Part shown: one piece after another, positions 63,613 to 64,000 of the stretch
How the letters are laid out: every line of letters begins with the position of its first letter
How positions within the stretch are numbered: position 1 is the stretch's first letter
Assembly: GCF_964355755.1 (NCBI RefSeq)
Contig: NC_092675.1
Coordinates: 13,531,312 to 13,595,311, forward strand
DNA from: Antedon mediterranea
Taxonomy: Eukaryota > Echinodermata > Crinoidea > Comatulida > Antedonidae
DNA: 64,000 bases
Direction of reading: 5' to 3'
Program-made: the position numbers and the translations under genes
Notes under the pieces: generated by a model
What the model was told of the DNA's origin: nothing
Seen by the model: only the letters and a program-made list of their open reading frames with translations
Database searches by the model: none

Positions 63613-63780
63613 GTTTTAGACCATTTTGAGCATTTCGATAACAATTTTAACACAAAAACATCAAAGAGCACAAAATAGCTTAATATCGTATTTAAAAATG
63701 TTTTAGACCATTTTGAGCATTTAGATAAAACTTTTTCACACAAAACACCAAAGTGCTTAGAATAGCTTCAAATCGCATTT

Positions 63781-64000
63781 GGAGACGTTTTAGACCAATT
63801 TGTGATTTTTGAAAAAACTTGTTAACATAAAAACACCAAAGTGCTTAGAATAGCTTCAAATCACATTTGGAGACGTTTTAGACCATTTTGTGATTTTGAA
63901 CAAACTTGTTAACATAAAAACACCAAAGTGCTTAGAATAGCTTCAAATCGCATTTGGAGACGTTTTAGACCATTTTGTGATTTTCGAAAAAACTTGTTAA
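63781..64000 (+). repeat. Satellite continuing past the window end
   Basis: A monomers with TTTTTGAAAA, TTTTGAACAAAC and TTTTCGAAAA continue to the last base. The array is cut off by the window end inside an A monomer. Confidence 0.9.

Larger units (their letters stand above)
60306..63780 (+). repeat. Duplicated block R' (copy of 13411-17750)
   Basis: This is the second copy of block R without the internal 866-bp tandem copy. B1 marker spacings of 603 and 980 bp (61250, 61853, 62833) are identical to those at 15221, 15824 and 16804. Differences include AAAGGGTTTAG against AAAGGATTTAG near 61023/14128, ACATTATAAACC against ACATTCTAAACC near 62885/16856, and ACTTCAAAG against ACATCAAAG near 63369/17340. 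Confidence 0.87.
1..64000 (+). repeat. Satellite DNA array, about 80-88 bp monomers, fills the window
   Basis: The entire window is a head-to-tail tandem array of related AT-rich monomers, all in the same orientation. The box GTTTTAGACCATTTTG recurs every 78, 87 or 88 bases, apart from a few junction monomers. I saw no unrelated sequence, no inversion, no gene and no transposon, so gene-free stretches anywhere in the window hold only this satellite. Both array ends lie outside the window. Such arrays are known from eukaryotic centromeric and pericentromeric heterochromatin; that assignment here is inference. I do not recognise the family: it does not resemble human alpha satellite, Arabidopsis 178-bp, rice CentO or maize CentC as I remember them. 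Soybean CentGm is similar in length (about 91-92 bp) but not in sequence as I recall it. Confidence 0.98.

Noticed and set aside
1-64000. CRISPR array (regular direct repeats with spacers)
   Set aside because: The stretches between boxes are themselves homologous to each other across the window. There is no leader or cas gene, and the length far exceeds normal arrays.
1-64000. CENP-B box in the monomers
   Set aside because: The mammalian motif needs TTCG followed at fixed distance by CGGG. TTCG is present but I saw no CGGG in the window.
1-64000. Transposon or retrotransposon insertion within the array
   Set aside because: I read through without meeting any stretch that departs from the monomer pattern, so there are no LTRs, no terminal inverted repeats and no poly-A tails with flanking duplications.
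1-64000. Known satellite family assignment and species name
   Set aside because: Monomer length is near soybean CentGm (about 91-92 bp), but the sequence does not match what I recall of it or of other well-known centromere repeats. Without a search any name would be a guess.
1-64000. Replication origin or iteron plasmid
   Set aside because: Iteron arrays are short and sit next to a rep gene. Here there is no gene in 64 kb and the repeat is 78-88 bp with HOR order.

Overview
The whole 64,000-base window is one uninterrupted head-to-tail satellite DNA array. I found no gene, RNA gene, transposon, CRISPR array or single-copy sequence, and no inverted segment. Every stretch I read, from first base to last, is built from related AT-rich monomers of 78-88 bp, roughly 750 of them. 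All point the same way and share a nearly invariant 16-bp box, GTTTTAGACCATTTTG. One hand-counted A-class monomer is 28 G+C of 88, about 32%. This is typical of eukaryotic centromeric or pericentromeric heterochromatin. I do not recognise the satellite family and cannot name the species.

The monomers fall into four classes, measured from box to box. A is 88 bp, B is 78 bp, C is 87 bp and D is 87 bp. They are arranged in a higher-order repeat (HOR). A clean example is 4344-5440: 13 monomers, 1,097 bp, in the order B1-C-D1-B2-C-D2-B3-D3-A-A-B4-C'-D4. A tail of A monomers follows, often with an extra B4-C'-D4, before the next B1. The B1 marker (box followed by GAGATTTTCG) occurs 34 times. Its spacings run from about 603 to 3,414 bp, so the HOR is length-variable rather than fixed.

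Above the HOR lies a third level: long, nearly identical duplicated blocks. The left 17.75 kb consists of three abutting blocks. P is 1-8230, Q is 8231-13408 and R is 13411-17750. Each has a second copy elsewhere in the window: P' at 25477-31656, Q' at 17741-22919 and R' at 60306-63780. The right half holds a series of recent local tandem duplications with offsets of 1,848, 1,103, 2,691 and 2,215 bp. Smaller ones have offsets of 866, 892 and 220 bp.

Indels between copies are usually whole numbers of monomers (428 bp is exactly five), as expected from unequal exchange. A few breakpoints fall inside monomers and leave odd junction monomers of 38, 55, 77, 83, 84 and 136 bp. The only ORFs of about 60 codons are by-products of one such junction combined with a stop-removing substitution. 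I regard them as non-coding.
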